A stretch of DNA of 64,000 bases from Pseudophaeobacter sp. (GTDB lineage: Bacteria; Pseudomonadota; Alphaproteobacteria; Rhodobacterales; Rhodobacteraceae). Numbering within the stretch: position 1 is the stretch's first letter; every line of letters starts with the position of its first letter. A model generated the notes under the pieces. The model had not been told where the DNA came from. It was given only the letters and a program-made list of their open reading frames with translations, and did not search any database. This document shows, piece by piece, positions 34,951 through 43,683 of this stretch. The translations under genes and the position numbers were made by a program. The stretch spans positions 1 to 64,000 of the forward strand of contig JALUXC010000012.1 in assembly GCA_027019165.1 (NCBI GenBank), in the 5' to 3' direction.

Positions 34951-36153
34951 ATGAGCGAGATATTCACCGGCAGTTTCACCCAGCAGGAACCGATCCCAGA
35001 CGAGGCGATTGACGCCGCCGTCGAGGTGATGCGCCATGGGCGCCTGCATCGCTATAACGTGGCGGAAGGTGAGGTCGGCGAGACCGCTCTTTTGGAGCGT
35101 GAGTTTGCGGATCAGGTGGGAGCGAAATACTGCCTCGCCGTTGCCTCAGGCGGATATGCGCTGGCGACGGCTTTGCGGGCGGTTGGCGTGACGCACGGCG
35201 ACCGGGTGCTCACGAATGCCTTTACCCTGGCGCCGGTGCCGGGGTCTATCGCAGCCGTTGGCGCGACACCCATCTATGTGGATGTGACCGAGGATCTGAC
35301 GATCGATCTGGAGGACCTTGCAGCCAAGACAGGCGAGGCCAAGGTGCTCATGCTGAGCCATATGCGCGGGCACCTGTGTGACATGGACCGGCTGATGGAA
35401 ATCTGCAACGCGGCCGGGATTGCCGTGATCGAGGATTGCGCCCACACCATGGGGGCGGCCTGGAACGGAGTGCCTTCGGGGCGGCATGGTGCGGTGGGCT
35501 GCTATTCCTGTCAGACCTACAAACATGTGAACTCTGGCGAGGGTGGGTTTCTGGTCACCGATGATGCCGAGATCGCGGCCCGTGCGATCATGCTTTCGGG
35601 GTCCTATATGCTGTTCGGCCGTCATCTTGCGGCGCCGGATCCTGAGGTGTTTGAGCAGATCAAATATGAGACGCCCAATATCTCGGGCAGGATGGACAAT
35701 CTGCGTGCGGCCATCCTGCGGCCTCAGTTGCGCGATCTGGAGGCTCAGGTTGCGCGCTGGAATGAACGTTACCGGACGCTTGAAGACGGGGTGCGTGGCA
35801 CACCCGGGCTCCGGGTGGTGGAGCGCCCGGCGGTGGAGACCTATGTCGGCTCTTCCTTCCAGTTCCTATTGCTCGACTGGGCGGCAGAGCGGGTGCAGGA
35901 GGTGTTGCGCCGCTGCGCCGCGCGCGGTGTCGAACTGAAGTGGTTCGGCGGGGCAGAGCCTGTGGCCTTCACCTCGCGCTATGACAGTTGGCGCTATGCA
36001 GAGACGCCTTCGCTTCCTAACAGTGATCGCATTCTTGCCGGAATTGTGGATATGCGGGTGCCTTTGACGTTTTCCCTTGAAGATTGTGCCCAGATTGCCC
36101 GCATCATTCGCGCTGAAGTGGGCGCGGTGTTCCAGGGCAAGGCCGCTACGTGA
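34951..36153 (+). CDS. DegT/DnrJ/EryC1/StrS family sugar aminotransferase
   Basis: 400 residues; a PLP enzyme that aminates a nucleotide-linked keto-sugar. The PLP lysine is Lys191 in CYSCQTYKHVNSGEGGF, with Asp162 in EDCAHTMGA and the gating segment LAVASGGYALATAL near 62-75. The C-terminal half has SGRMDNLRAAILRPQL. Start taken at ATG 34951; an upstream TTG extension lacks family similarity. Its 3' end overlaps the convergent capsule-type gene by 8 bases. Together they hint at a small surface-glycan function. Confidence 0.85.
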   Translation: MSEIFTGSFTQQEPIPDEAIDAAVEVMRHGRLHRYNVAEGEVGETALLEREFADQVGAKYCLAVASGGYALATALRAVGVTHGDRVLTNAFTLAPVPGSIAAVGATPIYVDVTEDLTIDLEDLAAKTGEAKVLMLSHMRGHLCDMDRLMEICNAAGIAVIEDCAHTMGAAWNGVPSGRHGAVGCYSCQTYKHVNSGEGGFLVTDDAEIAARAIMLSGSYMLFGRHLAAPDPEVFEQIKYETPNISGRMDNLRAAILRPQLRDLEAQVARWNERYRTLEDGVRGTPGLRVVERPAVETYVGSSFQFLLLDWAAERVQEVLRRCAARGVELKWFGGAEPVAFTSRYDSWRYAETPSLPNSDRILAGIVDMRVPLTFSLEDCAQIARIIRAEVGAVFQGKAAT

Positions 36154-37114
36154 AGCGTGAGCGCGGAAATCCGGCTTTGCTGAAAATCTGCCAGACCCTC
36201 TCTTCGAGGCGGCCGCTGTTGAGCGGCAGGCACATCTTCAGGAAATACCAGGCGAGAAACTGCTCGTAGCCTTCGTCGCGCTCAAGCTCGCGGGAAAGGG
36301 TCGTTTCAAACTCCTGCGGGTTGCGGACCTGTCCAGCCAGGTGGTGAAAGTCGGATCGGCCAAAGAGGATCGCGGGTTTGCGATGCAGGAAGCCTTCCAA
36401 AGCGACGGTCGAATTGATGGAAACCGTGGCGCAACTGGCGCTGAGGATGTCGTGAACATTGGCGTCAGTCACGGTGATCCGGCTGTCCGCTTCGGCGAGG
36501 GACAGGGCCTTGGCAATGTCGGGGATGCCGCTGGCCAGCGGATGCGGTTTGACGAGGATGGGGCGATCCCCGGCACCAGCCTGAACGGCCTTCAGCATCC
36601 CGATGTCGGTGATCGATGTTGCGCCCGAGTTGACCGGATACTGACCTTGAAAGAAGACCGAGATGGCGCCTTTTGGAAACCGTTGTGGGGCCCCGGGCTG
36701 GGCGTATTTTGATTTGCGGGACTGCACATAGCGTTTGTGCATATTGTCAAAGAAGCTTTGTGCCCGGCGCCGCGGCATCTGGTCTGGGTCATAGGGCGCA
36801 TCGCCCGTTGAGCTGAAGGCTTTTACGCCCTGTGGGTCCAACTGCCAGAAGCGCCAGAAATAGGCGACCCCGGCATTGAGCACATTGGGCGCCCTAAGCG
36901 CGCGGTCGTCGATGATGTGGAGATTTCCATCTTCAAAGCGGCTGTCGTGAAGAGACCGCGTGTCGATACGAATATCGCTGTCGCGCTGGCGGCTTTCGAC
37001 GCGAATCCTGTGGGCGGCCATCAGCGCCTCCAGTATCCGGTAGAACTCAAGATGCCAGCCGGAGAACTCGCCGTGCAGGTCACTCGCTTTGAGATGAAGG
37101 ACGATCTTGGTCAT
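36146..37114 (-). CDS. Capsule polysaccharide synthesis-like protein (KpsC/KpsS-type)
   Basis: This 322-residue protein shows the Capsule_synth signature in its C-terminal half: PILVKPHPLASGIPDIAKAL near 187-206, then VTDANVHDILSASCATVSINSTVALEGFLHRKPAILFGRSDFHH near 215-258. These are the sugar-nucleotide-binding blocks of the KpsC/KpsS beta-Kdo transferase family. The N-terminal half (GEFSGWHLEFYRIL) is less conserved. There is no signal peptide or membrane span. No clear ribosome site precedes the ATG (the leader is C-rich). A Kdo-transferring role in capsule lipid-linker assembly is plausible, but no kps transport genes are near. Confidence 0.65.
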   Translation of the reverse strand: MTKIVLHLKASDLHGEFSGWHLEFYRILEALMAAHRIRVESRQRDSDIRIDTRSLHDSRFEDGNLHIIDDRALRAPNVLNAGVAYFWRFWQLDPQGVKAFSSTGDAPYDPDQMPRRRAQSFFDNMHKRYVQSRKSKYAQPGAPQRFPKGAISVFFQGQYPVNSGATSITDIGMLKAVQAGAGDRPILVKPHPLASGIPDIAKALSLAEADSRITVTDANVHDILSASCATVSINSTVALEGFLHRKPAILFGRSDFHHLAGQVRNPQEFETTLSRELERDEGYEQFLAWYFLKMCLPLNSGRLEERVWQIFSKAGFPRSRFT

Positions 37115-37298
37115 GGGGTGGGGGGATTTTCTTTAGGGAATTGACAGGCTTGTGGCGAGGATAGAAGCGCGATGGGCGGCTGTCCATCTGGGGCTGTGGC
37201 GCGTTGTGCGCAGTCGGCAGGGGCGCCGTCCTTCCGTCAAAGGTTACCGCAAGACCGGCGCAGCACTGCTTGAAATGCTCAGATAGGTGATCGGGTGC

Positions 37299-37341
37299 TT
37301 GACGGGGGAGGGGGGGATGGTGATAAATGAACGCATGTTCA
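37299..37341 (+). promoter_or_regulatory. Predicted liu promoter with overlapping operator
   Basis: TTGACG (37299-37304) and GATAAA (37322-37327) are separated by 17 bases, a good sigma-70-type spacing. The predicted start near 37334 falls inside the inverted repeat TGAAC-GCAT-GTTCA (37328-37341), an arrangement expected for a repressor site. A GGGAGGAG ribosome site and the liuA ATG follow 34 bases on. The rest of the 260-base gap from 37115 shows no gene. Confidence 0.55.
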
Positions 37342-37374
37342 AATAATTCGCGATGACTCGGGAGGAGACGCGGT

Positions 37375-38538
37375 ATGTTCAACGCAAGCATGACCTTTGA
37401 TCTGGGCGAAGATGTGAATGCGCTGCGCGATATGGTGCATCGCTGGGCGCAGGAGCGCGTCAAACCCATGGCGCAGGAGATCGACCAGAAGAACGAATTC
37501 CCTGCCGAGCTGTGGCAGGAAATGGGCGAGCTGGGCCTTCTGGGCATCACTGTCCCTGAAGAGTTTGGCGGGGCGGGCATGTCCTACCTGGCGCATACTG
37601 TCGCGGTCGAGGAAATCGCCCGCGCCAGCGCCTCGGTTTCGCTGTCCTATGGCGCGCATTCCAACCTCTGCGTCAACCAGATCAAGCTCAATGCCAATGA
37701 AGAGCAGAAACAGAAATACCTGCCGCGCCTTATCTCGGGCGAGCACGTGGGTGCCCTGGCCATGTCCGAGGCGGGCGCTGGCTCTGATGTCGTCTCGATG
37801 AGCTTGCGCGCCGAAAAGCGCAACGATCACTATCGCCTCAATGGCAACAAATACTGGATCACCAATGGCCCCGATGCCGACACGCTGGTGGTCTATGCCA
37901 AGACCGATCCCGAAGCAGGCTCCAAGGGGATCACTGCCTTCCTGATCGAGAAGGAGTTCAAGGGCTTCTCGACCTCGGTTCATTTCGACAAGCTGGGCAT
38001 GCGCGGCTCCAACACCGCCGAGCTGATCTTTGAGGATTGCGAAGTGCCCTTCGAGAACGTGCTGGGTGAAGAGGGCAAGGGCGTCAAGGTTCTGATGTCG
38101 GGGCTCGATTACGAGCGCGTGGTATTGGCTGGCATCGGCACCGGGATCATGGCGGCCTGCATGGACGAGATGATGCCGTATTTGAAAGAGCGCAAACAGT
38201 TCGGCCAGCCGATCGGGAACTTCCAGCTGATGCAGGGCAAGATCGCCGATATGTACACAGCGATGAACTCGGCCCGCGCCTATATCTACGAGGTGGCCAA
38301 GGCCTGCGACAATGGCACGGTGACGCGCCAGGATGCGGCGGCCTGCTGCCTTTATGCCTCCGAGCAGGCGATGGTGCAGGCGCATCAGGCGGTGCAGGCC
38401 TTTGGCGGCGCAGGCTACCTGTCCGACAACCCGGTGGGCCGGATCTTCCGCGATGCCAAGTTGATGGAGATCGGCGCGGGCACCTCTGAAATTCGCCGTA
38501 TGCTGATTGGCCGCGAGCTGATGGCGCATATGGGCTGA
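37375..38538 (+). CDS. liuA: Isovaleryl-CoA dehydrogenase (IVD)
   Basis: A 387-residue FAD acyl-CoA dehydrogenase oxidising isovaleryl-CoA to 3-methylcrotonyl-CoA in leucine breakdown. [13 protein letters not shown] (about 127-139) and [19 protein letters not shown] (159-177) are the flavin-binding signatures. The catalytic base is Glu247 in [13 protein letters not shown], the location specific to isovaleryl-CoA dehydrogenases rather than the usual C-terminal glutamate. The C-terminal [21 protein letters not shown] is standard. First gene of the liu locus; the next small gene overlaps its stop (TGATG). Confidence 0.95.
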   Translation: MFNASMTFDLGEDVNALRDMVHRWAQERVKPMAQEIDQKNEFPAELWQEMGELGLLGITVPEEFGGAGMSYLAHTVAVEEIARASASVSLSYGAHSNLCVNQIKLNANEEQKQKYLPRLISGEHVGALAMSEAGAGSDVVSMSLRAEKRNDHYRLNGNKYWITNGPDADTLVVYAKTDPEAGSKGITAFLIEKEFKGFSTSVHFDKLGMRGSNTAELIFEDCEVPFENVLGEEGKGVKVLMSGLDYERVVLAGIGTGIMAACMDEMMPYLKERKQFGQPIGNFQLMQGKIADMYTAMNSARAYIYEVAKACDNGTVTRQDAAACCLYASEQAMVQAHQAVQAFGGAGYLSDNPVGRIFRDAKLMEIGAGTSEIRRMLIGRELMAHMG

Positions 38539-38882
38539 TGCGGGTTGCCTACTGGATCCCGGTCATTCTGCTGACGCTTTTGTTGGCGGTGATCGGGCTT
38601 CGGTACGGCATTCTGCGGCAGGGCATCACGGAAACCGATGTGATCACCCTTTATGCGCAGAGATATCTGGCCGATCATGCGAGGTCAGGCAGGCCGGGTA
38701 CTCCGCAGGTGACGGATTGCTCGGCGCGTCCAGGGAGGGGGGGATGGAGTTGGCTGGTGGTCACCTGTCGCCCGAAAAGGGGCGCTGAAGGGGCGATCTA
38801 TCGCTACGAAGTCAACGCGCTGGGCGGGTTGATCCGCTTTTCCGGGCCGGGCGGTTCAGGGCTGCCTCAACCGGAAGCATGA
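38538..38882 (+). CDS. Small membrane-anchored protein, function unknown
   Basis: 114 residues with one N-terminal membrane helix (about 5-23, YWIPVILLTLLLAVIGLRYG) and a soluble tail containing two cysteines (DCSARPG and VVTCRPK) that could pair in the periplasm. Starts within the liuA stop codon (TGATG), so translation is coupled to liuA. I do not recognise a family. Codon use is like its neighbours, and the coupling suggests a genuine gene. Confidence 0.6.
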   Translation: MRVAYWIPVILLTLLLAVIGLRYGILRQGITETDVITLYAQRYLADHARSGRPGTPQVTDCSARPGRGGWSWLVVTCRPKRGAEGAIYRYEVNALGGLIRFSGPGGSGLPQPEA

Positions 38883-38937
38883 TGGTGGCAAAGGCCTTGG
38901 GTGCGTTGTCTGACCACAACCGGCCGAAGATAACATG

Positions 38938-38968
38938 AAAAAAGGCGCCGCGCGGGGCGACGCCTTTT
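38938..38968 (-). terminator. Terminator of ompW (possibly bidirectional)
   Basis: AAAAGGCG (38940-38947) pairs with CGCCTTTT (38961-38968); the minus-strand T-run is 38943-38938. It lies about 57 bases after the ompW stop. Read from the plus strand it also has TTTT, so it may end a liuA transcript. Confidence 0.75.
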
Positions 38969-39024
38969 ACAACTGGAACAGCGGGCAGGGACGAGGGAAG
39001 CACCTGCCCAACTGCAACACGGGA

Positions 39025-39630
39025 TCAGAAGCGGTGCACGTAGGCGACACCAATCACGACCGGATCAATCTCTGCGGTGCCGATCGAGGCGCCGTTCAGG
39101 AAGGCTTCGCTGTCGATGTCCATGTAGCGCACGTTGAAACGCAGCGCGCCGTTGTCCGAGACCTGCCAGTCTGCACCAGCGTTGATCGCAAGACCCCAGC
39201 TGTCATCAAGGCTCAGCGTCCCGAGGGGCGAACTTTCCTCAAAGAATGTGGTGTAGTTCACACCCAGCCCAAGGAAGGGTTTGACCTTGCCCTTGGTCGG
39301 GAAGTGGTAGTTCAGCGACAGGGTCGGCGGCAGCTGTTTCGTGGTGCCCGCATAGCCGACACCGGCAATGGTGATGTCGTGTTCAAACGGGGTGGCGGCC
39401 AAAAGTTCGATACCCAGGTTGTCGCGGATGAAGTATTCGACTGTCAGCGACAGTTGAGTGTCGTCGTTGATCGACGCCGCACCACCGGCAAGCGTACCGT
39501 TGTTCGACTTGGGGTTCACGTTGGCGATACCTGCGCCGAAGGTCCAGTCGCCTTGCGACTGAGCAAAGGCCGGAGCCGCTCCGGCAACAAGCGCCGTGGA
39601 GATGGCAAGAGCGGAAACCATGCGTTTCAT
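39025..39630 (-). CDS. ompW: OmpW family outer membrane protein
   Basis: A 201-residue eight-stranded beta-barrel with a Sec signal peptide (KRMVSALAISTALVAGAAPAFAQ). Barrel signatures include GDWTFGAGIANVNPKS, DNLGIELLAATPF, PPTLSLNYHFP, VKPFLGLGVNYTTFF, WGLAINAGADWQVSDN and the C-terminal VVIGVAYVHRF ending in the aromatic residue needed for assembly. Start taken at ATG 39630 behind AAGGGAC. OmpW proteins let small hydrophobic compounds cross the outer membrane and are often oxygen-regulated; a strong FNR-like box lies upstream. It sits on the opposite strand inside the liu gene cluster. Confidence 0.92.
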   Translation of the reverse strand: MKRMVSALAISTALVAGAAPAFAQSQGDWTFGAGIANVNPKSNNGTLAGGAASINDDTQLSLTVEYFIRDNLGIELLAATPFEHDITIAGVGYAGTTKQLPPTLSLNYHFPTKGKVKPFLGLGVNYTTFFEESSPLGTLSLDDSWGLAINAGADWQVSDNGALRFNVRYMDIDSEAFLNGASIGTAEIDPVVIGVAYVHRF

Positions 39631-39691
39631 TGGGGTTGTCCCTTTTCTGTCTTCTATGGCGTGACCATGGGGGAAAGGCGGCCATGCGTCT

Positions 39692-39705
39692 CTGATCTGG
39701 ATCAA
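39692..39705 (-). promoter_or_regulatory. FNR/FnrL-type box upstream of ompW
   Basis: On the minus strand the sequence is TTGAT-CCAG-ATCAG, 9 of 10 matches to the FNR consensus TTGAT-N4-ATCAA. It is centred 68 bases before the ompW ATG. With a class II position (-41.5), transcription would start near 39657, leaving a 26-base leader; I see no strong -10 there. FNR control of ompW is known in enteric bacteria. It is also 75 bases before the start of the divergent acyl-CoA synthetase gene. Confidence 0.55.
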
Positions 39706-39744
39706 GGTCACAGCTCCTTTGTCCCTGAAATAAAAAGAAAAACA

Positions 39745-39761
39745 TGCATAGCCGCTATGCA
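39745..39761 (+). promoter_or_regulatory. Inverted repeat before the acyl-CoA synthetase gene
   Basis: TGCATAG (39745-39751) and CTATGCA (39755-39761) are exact reverse complements separated by CCG, 19 bases before the ATG at 39780 and just ahead of the GGAAGGG ribosome site. It could be an operator at the promoter of the second liu transcription unit or a leader hairpin affecting translation. Confidence 0.45.
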
Positions 39762-39779
39762 ATTTCGGAAGGGCTGATC

Positions 39780-41309
39780 ATGTCTGAACCGCGCGACATT
39801 CCGGGTTTGAACGCAGATGGGTCATGGGCTGTACCTTCGCGTCTGAACATGGCAGCGCAGGCGCTGGCGCAGGATCCATCCGCCTGCGCCCTCGTTGATC
39901 TGACCGGAACAGAGCGGCGCGACATTTCCTTTGGTCAACTGGCGGACATGGTCGATGGGCTGGCACGGTATCTGTTGTCACGGGTCAAGCCGGGGGATCG
40001 TGTCGGGGTGTTGCTCAGCCAGTCCCCCTGGTGCGCCGCGGTCCATCTGGCGATCTGGAAGGTCGGTGCCATCTCGGTGCCGCTGTTCAAATTGTTCAAA
40101 CGTGATGCCTTGGCGTCGCGCGCCGGGGACGCTGGCGTGCGCTTTGTCCTGACCGATCCAGAGGGCGCGATGCTGCTTGGGGATCTGGCCGAGGCGGTCA
40201 TGGCCAAAGATGTCGGTCTTGACGGCGCGCCGGTGCCCTTTGCCGAGACGACGCCGGAAACGCCTGCTGTCCTCATATACACCTCTGGCACCACCGGCAG
40301 CCCCAAGGGCGCGCTTCATGCCCACCGGGTGCTGACCGGCCATCTGCCGGGCGTCGCCATCAGCCACGATCACCTCGGCCAACCGGGCGATTGCATCTGG
40401 ACCCCGGCGGACTGGGCCTGGATCGGCGGGCTCTTTGATGTGCTGATGCCGGGCCTTGCGCTGGGGGTGCCTGTTGTTGCTGCACGGCTCGACAAATTCA
40501 CGCCTGAAGCCTGCGCCGACCTGATCACGCGCGGCGAGGTGCGCAATATCTTTTTCCCTCCCACTGCGCTCAGGATGCTCAAGGCCGCTGGCAAGGCGGT
40601 GCCGGGTCTGCGCTCGGTCGCATCGGGCGGTGAGCCTTTGGGGGCCGAGATGCTCGCCTGGGGGCAGGAGGCGTTCGGCCTCACCATCAATGAATTCTAC
40701 GGGCAGACGGAATGCAACATGGTCGCCTCCTCCTGCGGCGTGGATTTTGCCCCGCGTCCGGGCTGTATCGGCAAGGCGGTGCCGGGGCATGAGGTTGCCG
40801 TGATCGACGCGAAAGGCAATCCGACCGATCAGGAGGGCGATGTGGCTATCCGCCGTGGCTCTGCCTCGATGATGCTGGAATACTGGAACCGGCCCAAGGA
40901 GACGGCGGAGAAGTTCCGTGGTGACTGGCTGGTGACCGGCGATCGCGGCATCTGGGAAGGGGACTACCTGCGCTTTGTGGGCCGCGAGGATGATGTCATC
41001 ACCTCGTCCGGCTACCGCATCGGCCCGGCCGAGATCGAGGACTGCCTGCTGACTCATCCCAGCGTCGCCACCGTCGGCGTTGTCGGCAAACCCGACCCGA
41101 TGCGCACCGAGATCGTCAAGGCCTATGTGGTGCTGAAAGAAGGCGCAGCAGCGACCGAGAAAGAGCTGCAGGACTACGTCAAGGAGCGCCTCGCCCATTA
41201 TTCCTACCCCCGCGAAATCGCATTTCTGGACGCCCTGCCGATGACCGTTACCGGCAAGGTGATCCGCAAGGAGCTGAAAGCGCGTGCAGCTGGGGAAGAG
41301 CCAAGATGA
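39780..41309 (+). CDS. AMP-dependent acyl-CoA synthetase
   Basis: 509 residues of the ANL superfamily, activating a carboxylic acid to its CoA thioester with ATP. Motifs: LIYTSGTTGSPKGALHAH (about 173-190), FYGQTECNMV near 317-326, GDWLVTGDRGIWEGDYLRFVGR, DDVITSSGYRIGPAEIE and MTVTGKVIRKELK with the catalytic lysine. Length and pattern fit medium/short-chain (MACS-like) ligases rather than the longer acetoacetyl-CoA synthetase. In the liu cluster a branched short acid such as isovalerate, or acetoacetate, is the likely substrate. Start at ATG 39780 behind GGAAGGG. The next gene overlaps its stop (ATGA). Confidence 0.88.
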   Translation: MSEPRDIPGLNADGSWAVPSRLNMAAQALAQDPSACALVDLTGTERRDISFGQLADMVDGLARYLLSRVKPGDRVGVLLSQSPWCAAVHLAIWKVGAISVPLFKLFKRDALASRAGDAGVRFVLTDPEGAMLLGDLAEAVMAKDVGLDGAPVPFAETTPETPAVLIYTSGTTGSPKGALHAHRVLTGHLPGVAISHDHLGQPGDCIWTPADWAWIGGLFDVLMPGLALGVPVVAARLDKFTPEACADLITRGEVRNIFFPPTALRMLKAAGKAVPGLRSVASGGEPLGAEMLAWGQEAFGLTINEFYGQTECNMVASSCGVDFAPRPGCIGKAVPGHEVAVIDAKGNPTDQEGDVAIRRGSASMMLEYWNRPKETAEKFRGDWLVTGDRGIWEGDYLRFVGREDDVITSSGYRIGPAEIEDCLLTHPSVATVGVVGKPDPMRTEIVKAYVVLKEGAAATEKELQDYVKERLAHYSYPREIAFLDALPMTVTGKVIRKELKARAAGEEPR

Positions 41310-42070
41310 CGAGGGCCTCCACCGAATACACCACGTTTTCTGAGCAAGAAGAAGCAATCGCCTTCCTGCGTGACTGCGCAAAACATGTAATTCCAGGAAA
41401 CAACAACGGAAACTTCGCGGAAGTGAACGATCCGCAAACACAACGTTTGGCGAATGCCGTCGAGAATCGTGTGTGCAATGCAGTGGGCGCATTCATGCAG
41501 TTCAACGGGGTGGCTGAGGAACTGGCTACTGCGTGCAAAATGCTAAAGAGATACCCATGGCACGGTACTGAAATCTCAAAGTCATCTCACTTAGAGATGA
41601 CTTGGTTTCTAGTTCAGAACCTATGCTATCACTTCAAGGAGAAGACAAAGCTATACTACAATAACCAAAAGCTCGCAGCGCAAATCCTGGGGTTGTCTAC
41701 TCCAAGCTGGCTGAAGGAAGAGCTTAGGCTCATTGATAGCGAAATGGGCAAAGCCATCCGAGATCGCGGAAACACCGTTCACGGTTGGAATACCAGAGAG
41801 AGCTCAATCTACACATTTTCGATGGTAGAGCTGCTTGTCGAGTCGGGAGAAAGTAGCAGGGATTGGGACCTGAAATCTCACTACAGTGACGCAAAGTTCT
41901 TTCTTGGTTTGAAGGCACAAAAATATCGGGATCAAGCAAACGCAATTATGTGGCGGTGTTTTAGGGAGCACTCCCCTACGCCAGTTACAATTGTAAGGCG
42001 GTTCAACGAACTTGCCGATGCCGTGTTGAATGAAAACGCACTTCTTGAATCGAAAGAGACTGGCAGATGA
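41306..42070 (+). CDS. Unknown helical protein with HEPN-type Rx4-6H motif, inserted in the liu operon
   Basis: 254 residues, mostly helical, no signal peptide or membrane span. The segment [12 protein letters not shown] (150-161) contains R152-x6-H159 (and R154-x4-H159), the arrangement seen in HEPN RNase/nucleotide-binding domains, where an RN/RD...H-G sequence ends a helix. No other family feature is recognised, so a HEPN assignment is inference. Base composition stands out: two sampled 60-base lines have 27 and 24 G+C, against GC-rich flanks, with rare codons for this genome. It overlaps both neighbours by ATGA (41306-41309 and 42067-42070), so it is translated with them. Probably a horizontally acquired cargo gene. 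Confidence 0.6.
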   Translation: MTRASTEYTTFSEQEEAIAFLRDCAKHVIPGNNNGNFAEVNDPQTQRLANAVENRVCNAVGAFMQFNGVAEELATACKMLKRYPWHGTEISKSSHLEMTWFLVQNLCYHFKEKTKLYYNNQKLAAQILGLSTPSWLKEELRLIDSEMGKAIRDRGNTVHGWNTRESSIYTFSMVELLVESGESSRDWDLKSHYSDAKFFLGLKAQKYRDQANAIMWRCFREHSPTPVTIVRRFNELADAVLNENALLESKETGR

Positions 42071-43671
42071 AACTTCAATCCAGCGCGATGCCTTCCTCCG
42101 AAGGCTTCAAACAGAACCGCGCCGCGCATCTTGAGGCGCTGGCGCAGATTGACGATGCGGCAGAGGCGGCGCGTCTGGGCGGCGGCGAGAAATCCCGCGC
42201 CCGCCACGAAAGCCGGGGCAAGATGCTGCCGCGCCGACGGGTGGCGAACCTGTTGGATCCGGGCTCTCCCTTCCTCGAAATCGGCGCAACGGCGGCCCAT
42301 GGCATGTATGACGGTGCTGCCCCTGCGGCGGGCGTGATCGCGGGCATTGGCCGCGTCCATGGGCAAGAGGTCATGGTGGTCTGCAACGATGCTACCGTGA
42401 AGGGCGGCACCTACTATCCGATGACGGTCAAGAAACACCTGCGCGCGCAGGAGATCGCTGAGGAAAACCGGCTGCCCTGCATCTATCTGGTGGACTCGGG
42501 CGGGGCAAACCTGCCCAATCAGGACGAGGTTTTCCCGGATCGGGACCACTTTGGCCGTATCTTTTACAATCAGGCCCGTATGTCGGCCAAGGGCATCCCG
42601 CAGATCGCCGTGGTCATGGGCTCCTGCACGGCAGGCGGCGCCTATGTGCCCGCGATGTCGGATGTGACCATCATCGTCAAGGAACAGGGCACCATCTTTC
42701 TGGCTGGCCCGCCGCTGGTAAAGGCCGCAACGGGCGAGGTGGTCAGCGCCGAAGACCTCGGCGGCGGCGATGTGCACACGCGCCTCTCTGGTGTGGCCGA
42801 CTATCTGGCCGAGGATGACACCCATGCGCTGGCGCTGGCACGGCGCGCGGTGCAGTCGCTCAATATCACCAAGCCCCTCACGGTGAACTGGGCCTCCCCG
42901 GAAGAGCCCGCCTATGACCCCGAGGAGATCCTCGGCGTGGTGCCGGGCGATCTGCGCACGCCCTATGACATCCGCGAAGTGATCGCGCGTCTGGTGGATG
43001 GCTCACGCTTTGATGAATTCAAACCCCGCTTTGGGGAAACGCTGGTCACAGGCTTTGCTCATGTGAAGGGCTGCCCGGTCGGCATCATCGCCAACAACGG
43101 CGTCTTGTTCTCCGAGGCCGCACAGAAGGGCGCGCATTTTGTGGAGCTGTGCTCGCAGCGCAAGATTCCGCTGGTGTTCCTGCAGAACATCACTGGCTTT
43201 ATGGTGGGGCGCAAGTATGAGAACGAGGGCATCGCCCGCCACGGTGCCAAGATGGTGACGGCGGTGGCCACCACCAATGTGCCAAAAGTGACCATGCTGG
43301 TCGGCGGCTCCTTTGGGGCTGGGAACTACGGCATGTCTGGCCGCGCCTATCAGCCGCGCTTTTTGTGGACCTGGCCGAACAGCCGCATTTCCGTGATGGG
43401 CGGTGAGCAGGCGGCAGGCGTTCTGGCCACCGTGAAACGCGATGCCATCGAACGGCAGGGTGGCAGCTGGAGCGCCGAAGAAGAGGCCGAATTCAAACGC
43501 CCCACCATCGAGATGTTCGAGGAACAGAGCCACCCGCTTTATGCCTCCGCGCGACTTTGGGACGATGGCATCATCGATCCGCGCAAATCCCGCGAGGTGC
43601 TGGCCCTGTCGCTGAGCGCCGCCCTCAACGCCCCGATTGAAGACACGCGCTTTGGCGTGTTCCGCATGTGA
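42067..43671 (+). CDS. liuB: Methylcrotonoyl-CoA carboxylase carboxyltransferase (beta) subunit
   Basis: The 534-residue carboxyltransferase half of MCC, moving CO2 from carboxybiotin to 3-methylcrotonyl-CoA. Crotonase-fold motifs: [40 protein letters not shown] (in the region 95-135), [40 protein letters not shown], and oxyanion-hole glycines in [16 protein letters not shown] and [17 protein letters not shown]. These together are diagnostic of MCC-beta rather than propionyl-CoA carboxylase. It partners with LiuD downstream, with an ASCH-domain gene between them. Confidence 0.96.
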   Translation: MKLQSSAMPSSEGFKQNRAAHLEALAQIDDAAEAARLGGGEKSRARHESRGKMLPRRRVANLLDPGSPFLEIGATAAHGMYDGAAPAAGVIAGIGRVHGQEVMVVCNDATVKGGTYYPMTVKKHLRAQEIAEENRLPCIYLVDSGGANLPNQDEVFPDRDHFGRIFYNQARMSAKGIPQIAVVMGSCTAGGAYVPAMSDVTIIVKEQGTIFLAGPPLVKAATGEVVSAEDLGGGDVHTRLSGVADYLAEDDTHALALARRAVQSLNITKPLTVNWASPEEPAYDPEEILGVVPGDLRTPYDIREVIARLVDGSRFDEFKPRFGETLVTGFAHVKGCPVGIIANNGVLFSEAAQKGAHFVELCSQRKIPLVFLQNITGFMVGRKYENEGIARHGAKMVTAVATTNVPKVTMLVGGSFGAGNYGMSGRAYQPRFLWTWPNSRISVMGGEQAAGVLATVKRDAIERQGGSWSAEEEAEFKRPTIEMFEEQSHPLYASARLWDDGIIDPRKSREVLALSLSAALNAPIEDTRFGVFRM

Positions 43672-43683
43672 GGTAATCAAGCC

